DNA of 64,000 nucleotides from Caldifarciminota bacterium UBA6260 (GTDB taxonomy: Bacteria > Hydrothermota > 32-111), in contig DJVI01000009.1 in the NCBI GenBank assembly GCA_002441125.1, positions 19,136 to 83,135 of the forward strand. Reading direction: 5' to 3'. The notes beneath the pieces are model-generated. The model saw nothing but the letters and a program-made list of their open reading frames with translations, ran no database searches and had not been told where the DNA came from. Below are positions 50,185-60,500 of the stretch, piece after piece. The translations under genes and the position numbers were made by a program. Numbering within the stretch: position 1 is the stretch's first letter; every line of letters starts with the position of its first letter.

Positions 50185-51210
50185 TTACCTTTTTTTCAGA
50201 AAAATTTTTTTTCCATTTTTGGAAGCTTCATATATAGCCATAATAAGCTCTAAAGATTTTCTTCCCTCATCTCCATCAGTTAAAGGGAAACCCTTTTCTT
50301 CAAGTGAATTTAAAACATTATCATAGTATGCGAAATGACCTTCTCCATAAACATTTTTGGGAATATAGTTGACCTTCTCGACCAATGAATCGTCATCGTC
50401 ATATTTTTCGAATTCCCATTTTTCTATTCTGTTTAGGGCTGTTCCCCCGACTTTAACTGTTCCCTTTTCTCCAATAACTGTTATTGATCCTTCATAATTT
50501 CTTGGATATGTAAGCATTGTTACCTGTAAAACACCTAAAGCCCCATTTTTGTACCTTAGAACTGCTCCGCCGGAATCTTCAGCTTCTATTTTTCTTGCAA
50601 GTCTTGCTGTTATTGAAACTACCTCTTTTACTTCTCCACCGAGCCAGACCATAAGATCAACATAATGGGAAGCTTGATTTAAAAATGCACCTCCATCATA
50701 TTTCCAAGTTCCCCTCCATTTAGCCTGATCATAATATTCCTGAGGTCTATTCCAGAATACCGTTGAGTTAATAAAATATATTTTTTCAAATCTATTCTTC
50801 TCTATAGCTCTTTTTAAAAGTTGTATAGTCGGATTCAACCTGTTTTGCTTTACAACAAAAAGTTTCACCTTATTTTTTTTGCATTCGGAAATGAGTTTAT
50901 CTGCATCTTTTAGATTAACAGCCATAGGTTTTTCAGTTAAAACATTTATCCTTTTTTTTGCTGCCATAATACCATGAACTGGATGTAAACCTGAAGGAGT
51001 ACATATTGCAAGTAGATCCATACTCTCTTTTGAAATCATATCTTCTAAATTTTTGTAGTATGGAACAGAAAATCTTTCAGAAACTTTTTTGGCTTTCTCT
51101 AAAACTATATCACAAACTGAAACCAATTTTATCCTATCTTTAAAATTCTCATAAACTTCAAAATGTTTTTCAGATATTCTTCCACACCCAACAAGACCAA
51201 CCTTTATCAT
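50185..51210 (-). CDS. Gfo/Idh/MocA oxidoreductase, WbpB/WlbA-like
   Basis: A 341-residue enzyme with GLVGCGRISEKHFEVYE and the EKP motif (NVLTEKPMAVN). VVKQNRLNPTIQLLKRAIE, FWNRPQEYYDQAKWRGTWKY, DGGAFLNQASHYVDL and TMLTYPRNYEGSITVIGEKG strongly recall WbpB/WlbA, which oxidises UDP-GlcNAc-uronate at C3. Together with a UDP-HexNAc 6-dehydrogenase (55642) and the DegT enzyme it would give a 3-amino uronate; the acetyltransferase (WbpD) is not in the window. Confidence 0.88.
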   Translation of the reverse strand: MIKVGLVGCGRISEKHFEVYENFKDRIKLVSVCDIVLEKAKKVSERFSVPYYKNLEDMISKESMDLLAICTPSGLHPVHGIMAAKKRINVLTEKPMAVNLKDADKLISECKKNKVKLFVVKQNRLNPTIQLLKRAIEKNRFEKIYFINSTVFWNRPQEYYDQAKWRGTWKYDGGAFLNQASHYVDLMVWLGGEVKEVVSITARLARKIEAEDSGGAVLRYKNGALGVLQVTMLTYPRNYEGSITVIGEKGTVKVGGTALNRIEKWEFEKYDDDDSLVEKVNYIPKNVYGEGHFAYYDNVLNSLEEKGFPLTDGDEGRKSLELIMAIYEASKNGKKIFLKKR

Positions 51211-52151
51211 AAAACACCTCTAAAATATTCAATAGTTTTTAAAATCCCAACTTCTATAGGAATATTGTTTTTATATTTTAAAACTTTTTTTGCAAGAGAA
51301 AGATCAGGTTTTCTTTTAACAGGATCATCTTTAGGTAAATCTTTGAAAATTATTTTCGATTTTGATCCTGTCAATTTTATAACTATATTTGCAAGATCTA
51401 TTACTCTGATCTCTTCATCTGAACCAAGGTTTACAGGCCCTGTAAAATCATCTTTGCTCTCACTCAAACTTATTATCCCTCTCAAAAGATCATCTATATA
51501 ACAAAAGGATCTGGTTTGGTTACCATCTCCATAAACAGTTATATAATCATCTTTTAATGCCTGAACTATAAAATTTGATACTACCCTTCCATCATCTTTT
51601 GACATGAATTCACCAAAAGTGTTGAATATCCTGCAAACTTTAATTTTAATTTTAAAATTTCTAAAATATTCAAAAGTCAAGGTTTCAGCTACTCTTTTCC
51701 CCTCATCATAACAAGCCCTGATTCCAATTGGGTTAACATTACCCCAATAATTCTCGTTCTGAGGATGAACAAGTGGGTCGCCATATATTTCAGAAGTTGA
51801 AGAAAAAATAAATTTTGCCCCGCTTTTTTTAGCAACTTCGAGCATATTCAAAGTTCCCGTAAAGTTAGTTTTCAATGTTTCTATAGGGTATCTCTGATAA
51901 AACTTTGGTGAAGCCATCGAAGCGAGATGAAAAATTTTATCTATATTTTTATACTCTATTTTTATATTTTTTGAAACATCTTTCTTTAAAAATTCAAAAT
52001 TTTTATATTTTCTTAAAATTTTTAAATTTCTTTCTGAACCTGATGATAGATTATCTATTCCTAAAATCCTTTCCCCATTCTTCAAAAGTTTTAAAGATAG
52101 ATTTGTTCCAATAAAACCAGCACAACCTGTTATAACTGTTATTTTCACCAT
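51207..52151 (-). CDS. UDP-glucuronate decarboxylase (UDP-xylose synthase)-like SDR
   Basis: A 314-residue extended SDR: VITGCAGFIGTNL, LASMASPKFYQRYPIETLKT, STSEIYGDPLVHPQ, NPIGIRACYDEGKRVAET (Y-x3-K in YDEGK) and DGRVVSNFIVQAL with GNQTRSFCYIDDLLRGI. These are hallmarks of UDP-GlcA decarboxylases. Its neighbour Ugd makes the substrate. Overlaps Ugd by 7 nt and WbpB-like by 4 nt. Confidence 0.85.
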   Translation of the reverse strand: MVKITVITGCAGFIGTNLSLKLLKNGERILGIDNLSSGSERNLKILRKYKNFEFLKKDVSKNIKIEYKNIDKIFHLASMASPKFYQRYPIETLKTNFTGTLNMLEVAKKSGAKFIFSSTSEIYGDPLVHPQNENYWGNVNPIGIRACYDEGKRVAETLTFEYFRNFKIKIKVCRIFNTFGEFMSKDDGRVVSNFIVQALKDDYITVYGDGNQTRSFCYIDDLLRGIISLSESKDDFTGPVNLGSDEEIRVIDLANIVIKLTGSKSKIIFKDLPKDDPVKRKPDLSLAKKVLKYKNNIPIEVGILKTIEYFRGVL

Positions 52152-53467
52152 CCGATTCCTTTATAATTTTTTGAACTTTTCTTTTCTGGAAACATGTTAA
52201 CAAGGTCAATTATTAAGATTTCTTTTTTTTGATAAGAATTTAGAATCTCTCTATAAGAATTGTCCCTATTTGCAATAACAACAATCTCGACACTATCCAA
52301 AAATTTTTCTCCATCTTCAACAAGTATTTCGGAAATGTGTTTTATTTCCCTTTCAATATACTCTCTGTTGGAACCAACGAGTTTTGATAATTTTACATTC
52401 TCATCATATATTAAAACATTTTTACCTTTCCCAAGTAGTTTCTCAACAAGAACAACCGCTGGGGATTCTCTAAGATCATCTGTTCCGCTTTTGAATGTGA
52501 TCCCCATAACTCCAATATTATTAAACTTCTCTTTCAAAATTATATCAAAAGCCCAATCAATGTGTATAATGTTTGAATTCATAATATTTTCAATTATAGG
52601 TAAAGACAAACCGTTCTTTTTTGATTCATAAGATAAAGCTCTTACATCTTTTGGTAAACAGGAACCTCCGAATGCAAAACCTGGTCTTAGATAATATTCA
52701 GAAATGTTGAGTTTCCTATCCATAAGAAAAAGTTCCATAACCTCTCTACTGTCTAATCCCTTCTTTTTGCAAATCCTTGCAATCTCATTTGCAAAACCAA
52801 CTTTTAAACCATGGAAAGTGTTGTTAACATATTTTAACATTTCTGCTGTTTTTATAGATGTTACAATAAAAGGTGCTTCAAGAAAAGAATACATCTGCCT
52901 TATAATTTTTTCACTCTGTTCACATTCACAACCTATAAGAGTAAAAGGTGGATTGTAAAAATCGTTTACTGCGTTTCCTTCCCTTAAAAATTCCGGGTTG
53001 GAAATAACATCAAAATCTTTTTTTCTTTTTTTACCACTTATACTTTGGATTATTTCAGCAAATTTATCGACTGTCCCGGGCATCGAAGTTGATCTTATAA
53101 GGATAATATATTCTCTCTCAAAATTTTCTTTTTTTCTCAAAGCATCGCCGATCTGTTGTGCACTTTTAAAAATGTATGAGAGGTCAACCTCACCTGTTTC
53201 AGAAGATGGTGTTCCAACACAGATCAAAGCTATGTTTGTATTTTTAACAGCATACTCAAAATCATCTGTAGCCTCAAGATTCCCTGATTTTACTACCTTG
53301 GATACTATCTCGTTAACATACGGTTCAACGATTGGAGATCTACCATTGTTCACATCAGAGATCTTTACATCGTTAACCTCAACTCCTATGACCTTATATC
53401 CCTGTTCAGCAAGGCAGGCGGCTGAAATAATCCCAACATAACCTAAACCAAAAACGGCAATTTTCAT
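52145..53467 (-). CDS. ugd: UDP-glucose 6-dehydrogenase
   Basis: A 440-residue nucleotide-sugar dehydrogenase: IAVFGLGYVGIISAACLAEQ, SNPEFLREGNAVNDF, the catalytic Cys in FAFGGSCLPKDVRALSY and ITFKSGTDDLRESPAV. It oxidises UDP-glucose to UDP-glucuronate. GMD/AlgD-type GDP-mannose activity is an alternative, but the adjacent UXS supports UDP-glucose. ATG overlaps the BY-kinase stop by 4 nt. Confidence 0.88.
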   Translation of the reverse strand: MKIAVFGLGYVGIISAACLAEQGYKVIGVEVNDVKISDVNNGRSPIVEPYVNEIVSKVVKSGNLEATDDFEYAVKNTNIALICVGTPSSETGEVDLSYIFKSAQQIGDALRKKENFEREYIILIRSTSMPGTVDKFAEIIQSISGKKRKKDFDVISNPEFLREGNAVNDFYNPPFTLIGCECEQSEKIIRQMYSFLEAPFIVTSIKTAEMLKYVNNTFHGLKVGFANEIARICKKKGLDSREVMELFLMDRKLNISEYYLRPGFAFGGSCLPKDVRALSYESKKNGLSLPIIENIMNSNIIHIDWAFDIILKEKFNNIGVMGITFKSGTDDLRESPAVVLVEKLLGKGKNVLIYDENVKLSKLVGSNREYIEREIKHISEILVEDGEKFLDSVEIVVIANRDNSYREILNSYQKKEILIIDLVNMFPEKKSSKNYKGIGW

Positions 53468-55632
53468 TTTTCACCCTCTTTTGTATGATAATGGTAATAG
53501 TAATGATAGTAATAATATTTCCCATAAAAACTTTCAGTGTTAATATTGTTGAAAACAAAACCAAGTATTGGTATATTCAAATTTTTCAACAATTTTTTTG
53601 TGTAATGCAATTCTCTTTTTTTTGCCTTTTTGAATTGAACTACCCAAAGTAATCCATCTGATAACCTTGAAACTATTGTTGGATCAGCAACAGAAAGAAC
53701 TGGGGAAGTATCAACTATAATAAAATCGAACATTCCCCTTAACTGTTCAAAAATCTTTTTTGTTAATTTCCCCTCAAGTAACTCAGTTGAATGTGATGTT
53801 CTTTCGCCGAATGGTATTATCCAAAGGTTATCTATTCCACTTGGATATATAACATTTTCAACAGATGTTTCACCTTTCAATAAGTTCGTAAAGCCCTTAT
53901 CAAAATCAAGATTAAACATTTTATCTAAAACTGGTCTTCTAAGATCACCATCTATCAAAAGCACCTTTTTATCAAGTTGAGCCATAACTATACCAAGGTT
54001 TGATGCTGTTGTTGATTTCCCTTCACCTTTTGTTGCGGATGTAACTACTATAACTTTTGGGGGATTGGTTTCTTCTGAATGGTATAAAAGGTTTGTTCTC
54101 AAAATTTTGTAAGATTCAACAATAGGTGAACTCTCTGAAACTTCGGTTAAAAGTTTTCCCTTTTCAGTAGAAACCTGTTTACCATTTCTGATCTTGATCA
54201 AAGGTATATTACCTATGATGTTTATTTTAAGTTCTCTCTCAATCTCATCAATATCTTTGACAGAGTCATCAATATATTCTTTAAGAAAAACTATACCAAC
54301 ACCTAATATTATAGCGAGAAAGAATCCAAAAAGATAATTCCTGTTCTTTTTAGGTAAAACCGGACTTTTGTTTAAAACAGGTTTATCTATTATTTTTACA
54401 GATCCCAATTTCCCTGCTTCAGCTACCTTGGCTTCTTCAAATTTCCCCTTCAACATTAGATAAAGTTCTTCAGATACTTTTTTGTTTCTTTCAAGTCTTG
54501 CAAGCATAAGTTCCTGAAATGGAATTCTTTTCATCTTCTCTTCAAATATCTTTAAAACATTGTTTAAAGCCTCAATCATAGATTCTTTAACTTTAATATC
54601 AAGTTGAACTGTAATAATCTCATCCATCATATTCTTCGAGTAATCAAGAGGATTGGAAGCAAAATATTTTTCCTGAAATGAAGTTTTACTATTTTGGATT
54701 ATATTATTTTTTAAATTTTCAACTCTTATTTTAATTTCCTTCATCTTCGGATGTGCTGTATCGTAACCGAGTGAAAGGAAATATGCATAGCTTGATTGTA
54801 GAGAATCAAGTTCCCTTTTAGATCTTTCAAGGAAAGGATCAAGTTCGTTCAAAAAACCTTCAGCTATCATCTTATTTGACTGTGCAAGATTTTCCTTAAG
54901 ATAGTTAAGTTTTGCCAAAAGCATCTCTCTTTCAACATAATATTGTTTTTTTTGACTTTCGAAATTAGAAATCATCTCAACAAGTTTTGATGTCTCTTCG
55001 GAAAGCTCAATTATTGAATTGTTCTCTTTAAACCTTTTTAAATTTTCCTCATTCTGTTGAAGGTCACTTTCAATTTTTACAAGTTGTTCTTCAAGAAATT
55101 TTCTAACTTCACTAAGTTCTCCTCTTGTCATTTCAAGATTTATGTTGTAATACTGCTCAACGATTATTTTAGTAATGTAAAAGGCATCCTCAGGTGTTCT
55201 ATCTTTATAGACAATTTTTAGAATGTCGGTATCTTTTACAGGTATAACCATAAGGTTTCCTCTAAGGTAGGAAATTCTTCCCTCTCTTTCTTTAAACTTT
55301 CCTATAAAAAGGGAATCCATATAACCACTATTTGAAATCGCATTTTCAACTCTTTCAAAAAGGGTTCTAGATTGGATCATCTCCATATGGTTATTAATTA
55401 CCGTTTGTCTTGGATTCATATCAGTCATTGGTAAAAATGAAAGCCCCTTATCTGATGTTTCTATAAGTATCAATGCTGTTGACTGGTATGTTGGTTTTGT
55501 AATCTTAGTAATTATAAAGACCATTGCGATTACGACAAAAAAGGTTGTTAAAAACAGAATCTTATTCTCAAGCAAAAGGAAAAAATATGTTTTTAACTCC
55601 TTTCCTTCATCTTCTATCACCCTCTCCGGCAT
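53464..55632 (-). CDS. Wzz-type polysaccharide co-polymerase fused to a BY-kinase
   Basis: A 722-residue protein. Two membrane helices (~30-50 and ~430-450) flank a long periplasmic coiled-coil Wzz domain. The cytoplasmic kinase has Walker A TSATKGEGKSTTASNLGIVM, Walker A' LLIDGDLRRPVLDK and Walker B FIIVDTSPVLS. The tail is an unusual Tyr/His cluster (YYYYHYYYHYH before TKEGEK), the autophosphorylation site. It controls polymer chain length and export by tyrosine phosphorylation cycles. AAGGAGA precedes the ATG. Confidence 0.95.
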   Translation of the reverse strand: MPERVIEDEGKELKTYFFLLLENKILFLTTFFVVIAMVFIITKITKPTYQSTALILIETSDKGLSFLPMTDMNPRQTVINNHMEMIQSRTLFERVENAISNSGYMDSLFIGKFKEREGRISYLRGNLMVIPVKDTDILKIVYKDRTPEDAFYITKIIVEQYYNINLEMTRGELSEVRKFLEEQLVKIESDLQQNEENLKRFKENNSIIELSEETSKLVEMISNFESQKKQYYVEREMLLAKLNYLKENLAQSNKMIAEGFLNELDPFLERSKRELDSLQSSYAYFLSLGYDTAHPKMKEIKIRVENLKNNIIQNSKTSFQEKYFASNPLDYSKNMMDEIITVQLDIKVKESMIEALNNVLKIFEEKMKRIPFQELMLARLERNKKVSEELYLMLKGKFEEAKVAEAGKLGSVKIIDKPVLNKSPVLPKKNRNYLFGFFLAIILGVGIVFLKEYIDDSVKDIDEIERELKINIIGNIPLIKIRNGKQVSTEKGKLLTEVSESSPIVESYKILRTNLLYHSEETNPPKVIVVTSATKGEGKSTTASNLGIVMAQLDKKVLLIDGDLRRPVLDKMFNLDFDKGFTNLLKGETSVENVIYPSGIDNLWIIPFGERTSHSTELLEGKLTKKIFEQLRGMFDFIIVDTSPVLSVADPTIVSRLSDGLLWVVQFKKAKKRELHYTKKLLKNLNIPILGFVFNNINTESFYGKYYYYHYYYHYHTKEGEK

Positions 55633-55641
55633 AAAATCTCC

Positions 55642-56949
55642 TTAAAGTTTAATAATCTTTTTGCTTTTTATTCCTTTGAAACCATTTCTAGTATCAAATA
55701 TTATTTTTGCATTCTTTGCTATCATTCTGTAATCAAAAGAAGAATGGTTGGTAAGCAAAATAACACAATCGAATTTTTTTACTTTATTTTCATTTATCTT
55801 CGTTATAACTTTAACCTTTTTATGCTCCCCTTTTTCATCTATAAAACTGTTAACCATTGGATCGTAAACTGTAACTATAGCCCCCATCTCTTTCAAAAGA
55901 TGGTAAACTTCAAGAGATGGTGATTCTCTAAGATCATCTATATCTTTTTTATATGTTATTCCCATAAGAAGTATCTTTGAACCGTTTAGAGTTTTTTTAT
56001 GTTTGTTCAATATCTCTGAAACTTTATTCACAACGAATCTTGGCATATTAGAATTTACATCTGAAGAGAGTTCTATGAATCTGTTATAATAATCGTACAT
56101 CTTTGCTTTCCAAGAAAGATACATAGGATCAAGAGGTATACAATGACCTCCTATACCTGGACCAGGATAGAAAGGCATAAATCCAAAAGGTTTAGATGAC
56201 GCAGCTTCAATAACATTCCATATATCTATCCCCATCCTATGGCACATTATTGCGAGTTCATTGACAAGCCCTATATTCACAGCTCTAAAGGTGTTTTCCA
56301 AAAGCTTTACCATTTCAGCTTCCTCTGGAGAATTTACTGTTATAATTTTTTCTATAACTTGTTCATACAACATTTTTGTTATATGAGTATCTTTACCAGT
56401 TATTCCACCAACAACTTTTGGAGTGTTTTTTGTATTATATTTTGGGTTACCTGGGTCAACCCTTTCAGGTGAAAAAGCGACAAAGAAATCTTTACCTATT
56501 TTGTAACCATACTTTGAAACTCTATCAGCTATTAGCTCTCTGGTAGTTCCAGGGTAGGTTGTAGATTCAAGAACTATCAACATATCCTTATGGAGATATT
56601 TTACAATCCCATCCATTGCAGCTGTAATATATGAAACATCTGGGTCTTTACTTTTTTGAAGAGGAGTTGGAACAGCTATTAAAACACAATCCGATTTTTT
56701 TATAACAGAGTAATCGGTTGTTGGGTGAAAATTTTTTCCAACTACATTTTTAACATCATTCTCATCAACATCTATGATATAAGATTTCCCTTTTTTTAGC
56801 AATTCTACTTTTCTCTTAATAAGATCTATACCATAAACAGAAAAACCGGATTTTGCAAATTCAACAGCCAACGGTAGTCCGACATACCCAAGGCCTATAA
56901 CTGAAATTACACATTTTTTATCTTTAACCTTTTGGAGTAGAATACTCAT
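55642..56949 (-). CDS. UDP-N-acetylhexosamine 6-dehydrogenase (WbpA/WecC-like)
   Basis: A 435-residue enzyme distinct from Ugd: ISVIGLGYVGLPLAVEFAKS, ESTTYPGTTREL, SPERVDPGN, the catalytic Cys in PGPGIGGHCIPLDPMYLSWK and ITYKKDIDDLRESPSLEV. These fit UDP-GlcNAc or UDP-ManNAc dehydrogenases. The WbpB-like partner points to UDP-GlcNAc. ATG at 56949 with AAAGGAGG upstream; a TTG one codon before is unlikely. Confidence 0.9.
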   Translation of the reverse strand: MSILLQKVKDKKCVISVIGLGYVGLPLAVEFAKSGFSVYGIDLIKRKVELLKKGKSYIIDVDENDVKNVVGKNFHPTTDYSVIKKSDCVLIAVPTPLQKSKDPDVSYITAAMDGIVKYLHKDMLIVLESTTYPGTTRELIADRVSKYGYKIGKDFFVAFSPERVDPGNPKYNTKNTPKVVGGITGKDTHITKMLYEQVIEKIITVNSPEEAEMVKLLENTFRAVNIGLVNELAIMCHRMGIDIWNVIEAASSKPFGFMPFYPGPGIGGHCIPLDPMYLSWKAKMYDYYNRFIELSSDVNSNMPRFVVNKVSEILNKHKKTLNGSKILLMGITYKKDIDDLRESPSLEVYHLLKEMGAIVTVYDPMVNSFIDEKGEHKKVKVITKINENKVKKFDCVILLTNHSSFDYRMIAKNAKIIFDTRNGFKGIKSKKIIKL

Positions 56950-56965
56950 CAAAATCCTCCTTTAT

Positions 56966-57580
56966 TTATATTAAATTCAAAGTTATTATATAATCCAAAT
57001 ACTCATCTATGTCAATAGATTTAACTCTATCCATTAGATAAGGTTGAAAATTTTCAGGTATACTTTTGTTTTTTAAAAAATCCCTAACTGAAAAAATATA
57101 TATGGAACCATTCTGTTTAAAAAATTTACCGTAAGGCAATGGCTCTATCCTGTTATTTTTTGAAATGTAAATATGACCTTTGTTTTCTATTTCCTCTACA
57201 GAGATTACAGTTTTCCTTTTTTTTAAAAAAAGTTCAAAAGATCTCTTTAAATCATCAATATTTCTTAAAGGAGATGTAGGTTGGAGCAAAAAAATTATAT
57301 CATCTTTTTTCATTCTGTATTTTTTTATAAGATATAAAATAAGTTCATCAGTTTTTGTATCATCTTTCGTGAGTTTCTTAGGTCTTTGGTCAAAAAGAAT
57401 TGATGGATATTTTAAAAATCCGAATCTTTTTTCAGAAGAAACAATTATTCTATCAAATATTTCAGATTCTAAAGCTAAATCTAAGGTAAATTCTAAAAGA
57501 GTTTTACCTGAAATCCTTATAAAATTTTTCCTCTTAATCCTTCTACTTTCACTTTTAGCAGGTATTAAAGCGTAAATCAT
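56966..57580 (-). CDS. CMP-nonulosonate (NeuA-type) cytidylyltransferase
   Basis: A 204-residue cytidylyltransferase: IPAKSESRRIKRKNFIRISG, LLQPTSPLRNIDDLK and DRVKSIDIDEYLDY near the end. It activates a sialic-like acid with CTP. NeuB-like synthase at 43903 is its likely upstream partner though 12 kb away on the other strand. Slightly short (204 residues). 3 nt from the coiled-coil gene. Confidence 0.82.
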   Translation of the reverse strand: MIYALIPAKSESRRIKRKNFIRISGKTLLEFTLDLALESEIFDRIIVSSEKRFGFLKYPSILFDQRPKKLTKDDTKTDELILYLIKKYRMKKDDIIFLLQPTSPLRNIDDLKRSFELFLKKRKTVISVEEIENKGHIYISKNNRIEPLPYGKFFKQNGSIYIFSVRDFLKNKSIPENFQPYLMDRVKSIDIDEYLDYIITLNLI

Positions 57581-57583
57581 TTT

Positions 57584-60500
57584 TTATCCAAAAAAAATAT
57601 CTCCAAAAGTTTCCTTATCTACCTTTTCCTCTTTTCTATCAAACTCCTGATTTTTCTCTTCAAACCACTTTTCGAGAGAAACTCTTTCCTTAGCTTCTTC
57701 TTGTTTTAATTCTTTTTCTTTTTCAATAATTTCAGGCTTTTTAACTTCTTCAGATTCTATCTTTTTAAAATCTATTTTAGTATCTCTTATGAATTTTTCA
57801 TCTTTTTTACTTTCGTTCAATTTCCTTATTTCTTCTTCAAGATTTTTTATCCTTTCGTTATTCTCTTCAAAAACAACTTTCTTTGAAGAGACATCATGTT
57901 TTAACCTGTTGTTCTCTTTGATAAGATTTTCAACTTTCAATTTCAGGTCTTCAATCATATCATCTCTCTTTTTCATCTCAGAAGAAAGATCCTTCTGGTA
58001 CAATGTTTTATCTCTCTTTGCAAGTTCAACCTTTTCGGTCAACTCTTTAAGCTGTCCTTTATAAATTCCAATTTCATCTATAAGTTTTTTACTCTCTTTC
58101 TCAATTTTTTCTTTTTCATTTTTGGAAACCTCTACCTCATTTTTCATCTGCTCATAAATGCCTTTCATCTTTTCAATCTCATTTTTAATCTGCTCATACT
58201 GTTTCTGCATCTGTTTTTCAATGTTTGCAATCTTTATCATTTTTTGAGTAGTTTCTGTAAACTCCTTTTTCAAATTCTCATTCTTAACTTGTAAATCTAT
58301 GAATTCCTGTTGAAGTGCCTGTCTGTTATTAGTTATTTTTGCAATCTCATTATTTTTACTGTTCAATTCTTCATTTATTGTAAAGAGTTCTTTTCTCATG
58401 TTTAAAAGAAGTTTTTCTTTTTCAGCAAGTTCCATTTCAATATTCTTTTTAATATTTTCAATCTTTTCCATTCCTAAAACCGCAGCGAGTTTCCTTTCCT
58501 GATTCTTTCTGAGGATTATTATCTCATCAAGCTTGTTTTTAATTTTAAGAAGCTGATTTAAACTCATCTTTGTCTCAACGATCTGAGGTGAATCCCCCTC
58601 AACCGGTTTGAACTCTCTTATATTAGGAAAATCTGACTCAATCTTTTGGATTTTTTCTTCAAGTTCATTAAGATCCATCCTCTTCTCATTGATCGTTGTG
58701 TTTAATCTAATCTCTTCCCTTTTCAAAGATTCTATCTCGCTTTCAAGTGATTCTTTCTGTAACTGTAGATCTTCAATATCTACCGAAGCCATTTTAAGTG
58801 TGTTCTGGATCTCTTCCAGTTTTTGGTTTGCACTTTTTATCTTATTTCCAATCTCCTTTGCCTCTTTCTCTTTTTCGGCCAACCACTTCGTTACATCCTC
58901 TTTATCATTTTTTAGAGACACTAGTTCGTTGTTAAGTTCAATTATCTCTTCATCTATCCTGTTCTTATCTTTCTCAAGTTCTTCAATAACAGATGATGTT
59001 TCCTTTATCCTTTTCTGGAAACTCTCTTCAAGATCTTTTATTTTGTTTTCCCCTTCCTTAATACTTTTTTCTATCTTTTCTTTTTCAAGTAAGATTTTAT
59101 TGGTTTCCTCTTTCAAAATTTCGAGTTCAACTTCCTTTTCACTTATAGATTTCTTGAGTTCATTTTCTTTATTCTCATATTCCTTTTCTTTTTCTTTTAT
59201 CTTTTCATCAAGACCAGAGATAATTTTTTGTAACTCGCTGATCTTTGAATTTTTAACCTCTATTTCTTTTTCAAGATTTGATTTCTCTTCGTTTATCTTT
59301 TCTATATCCAAAAGAAGTTGTTTTCTTTCCTGCTCTTTTCCGTTGAAATTTTCAAGGATCATTTCAGCGTTTACCTTTAGTTGCTCAAGTTCCTTTTTAT
59401 CCTCTTCTATCTGGGATATCAGTTTTTCCTTCTCTTTTTTAAGTTTTAATACCTCTTCAAAAATGTTTTCCCTTTCTTTTTTCAAATCATCTATTTGAAC
59501 AATAAGCCCTTTTTTCTCTTTTTCAAACTCATTCATCTCATTTCTTATTTCGGTATACCTATCCGAAAATCCTGAGTATTCTCTCATCAATTCATCAAGT
59601 TTCTTATCCTCTTTCTTTATAGAGTTGATAAGCTGAAGGAGTTCCCCGTTTTTTGCTTTTATATCCTTTTCGATACTTTCTCTCCTTTTCTCATCATTTT
59701 TGATAAGGTTGGAAAGTTCGTTGAAATATGTTTCCCTGCTTTTTATCTCTTTCTCTTTTTCGTTAAACTTTTCTATAAGAATATTGTATTCCAATTCAAC
59801 CTTCTTGAGATCTTTTGATTTTTCCTCAATCTCATCGTTGACAATCTTAACTCTGTTTTTAAGATTCTCTTCCTCCTTTTCAAGTTCATCTATAATCTTT
59901 TTGATTCTTTCATTTTCAACTTTAAGTTCATCCCTTTCTTTCTCATACTGTTTCACAGTCCTTTTTAGATCGTTAATCTTCTCTGTCATCTCCAACTCAT
60001 CACCTAATGTTACTCCCATCCCGGATTCTATCTTTTCAAGATATTTCTTTTTATCTTTAATCTTCTGTTCTAAAAGTTCTAAACTCTTTTCATCCTCATC
60101 AAATTTTTTCTTCAAAGTTAAATATTTTTTCTCAATATTTTTAATCTCCTCGGTCTTATTTTTTTCTTCCTGTTTTAAAGACTCAAGATTTTTAGTTATC
60201 TTCTCTACTGTTTTCTTGCTCTCTTCGATTTCACCTTTTATTATTTCGAGATTTCTTTTTTCCTCTTCCTTCTCCTTTTTTAGATCGGAAAGAGTTTTCT
60301 CTTCAAAATCGTATTTGGTTTTTATTTCTTCAAATGATTGTAAAAGAGTATTTTTCTCTTTGTTTATCTTTTCTATATCCTTTAAAACATTTTCCTTTTC
60401 TTTTTTCCTATCATCTATTTCTTTTTCAAGATTTGTAATTTCTATTTCTATGCTCTTTTTCTTTTGAGTTAAGTTATCGATACTTTTCTTATTTTCTTCG

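Noticed and set aside
58608..59498. Long plus-strand frame rich in Ser and Phe opposite the coiled-coil gene
   Set aside because: It is the antisense shadow of Glu/Lys-rich codons; composition is low-complexity with no ribosome site or homologous motif. The same holds for the frames near 59700-60467 and 60564-60977.
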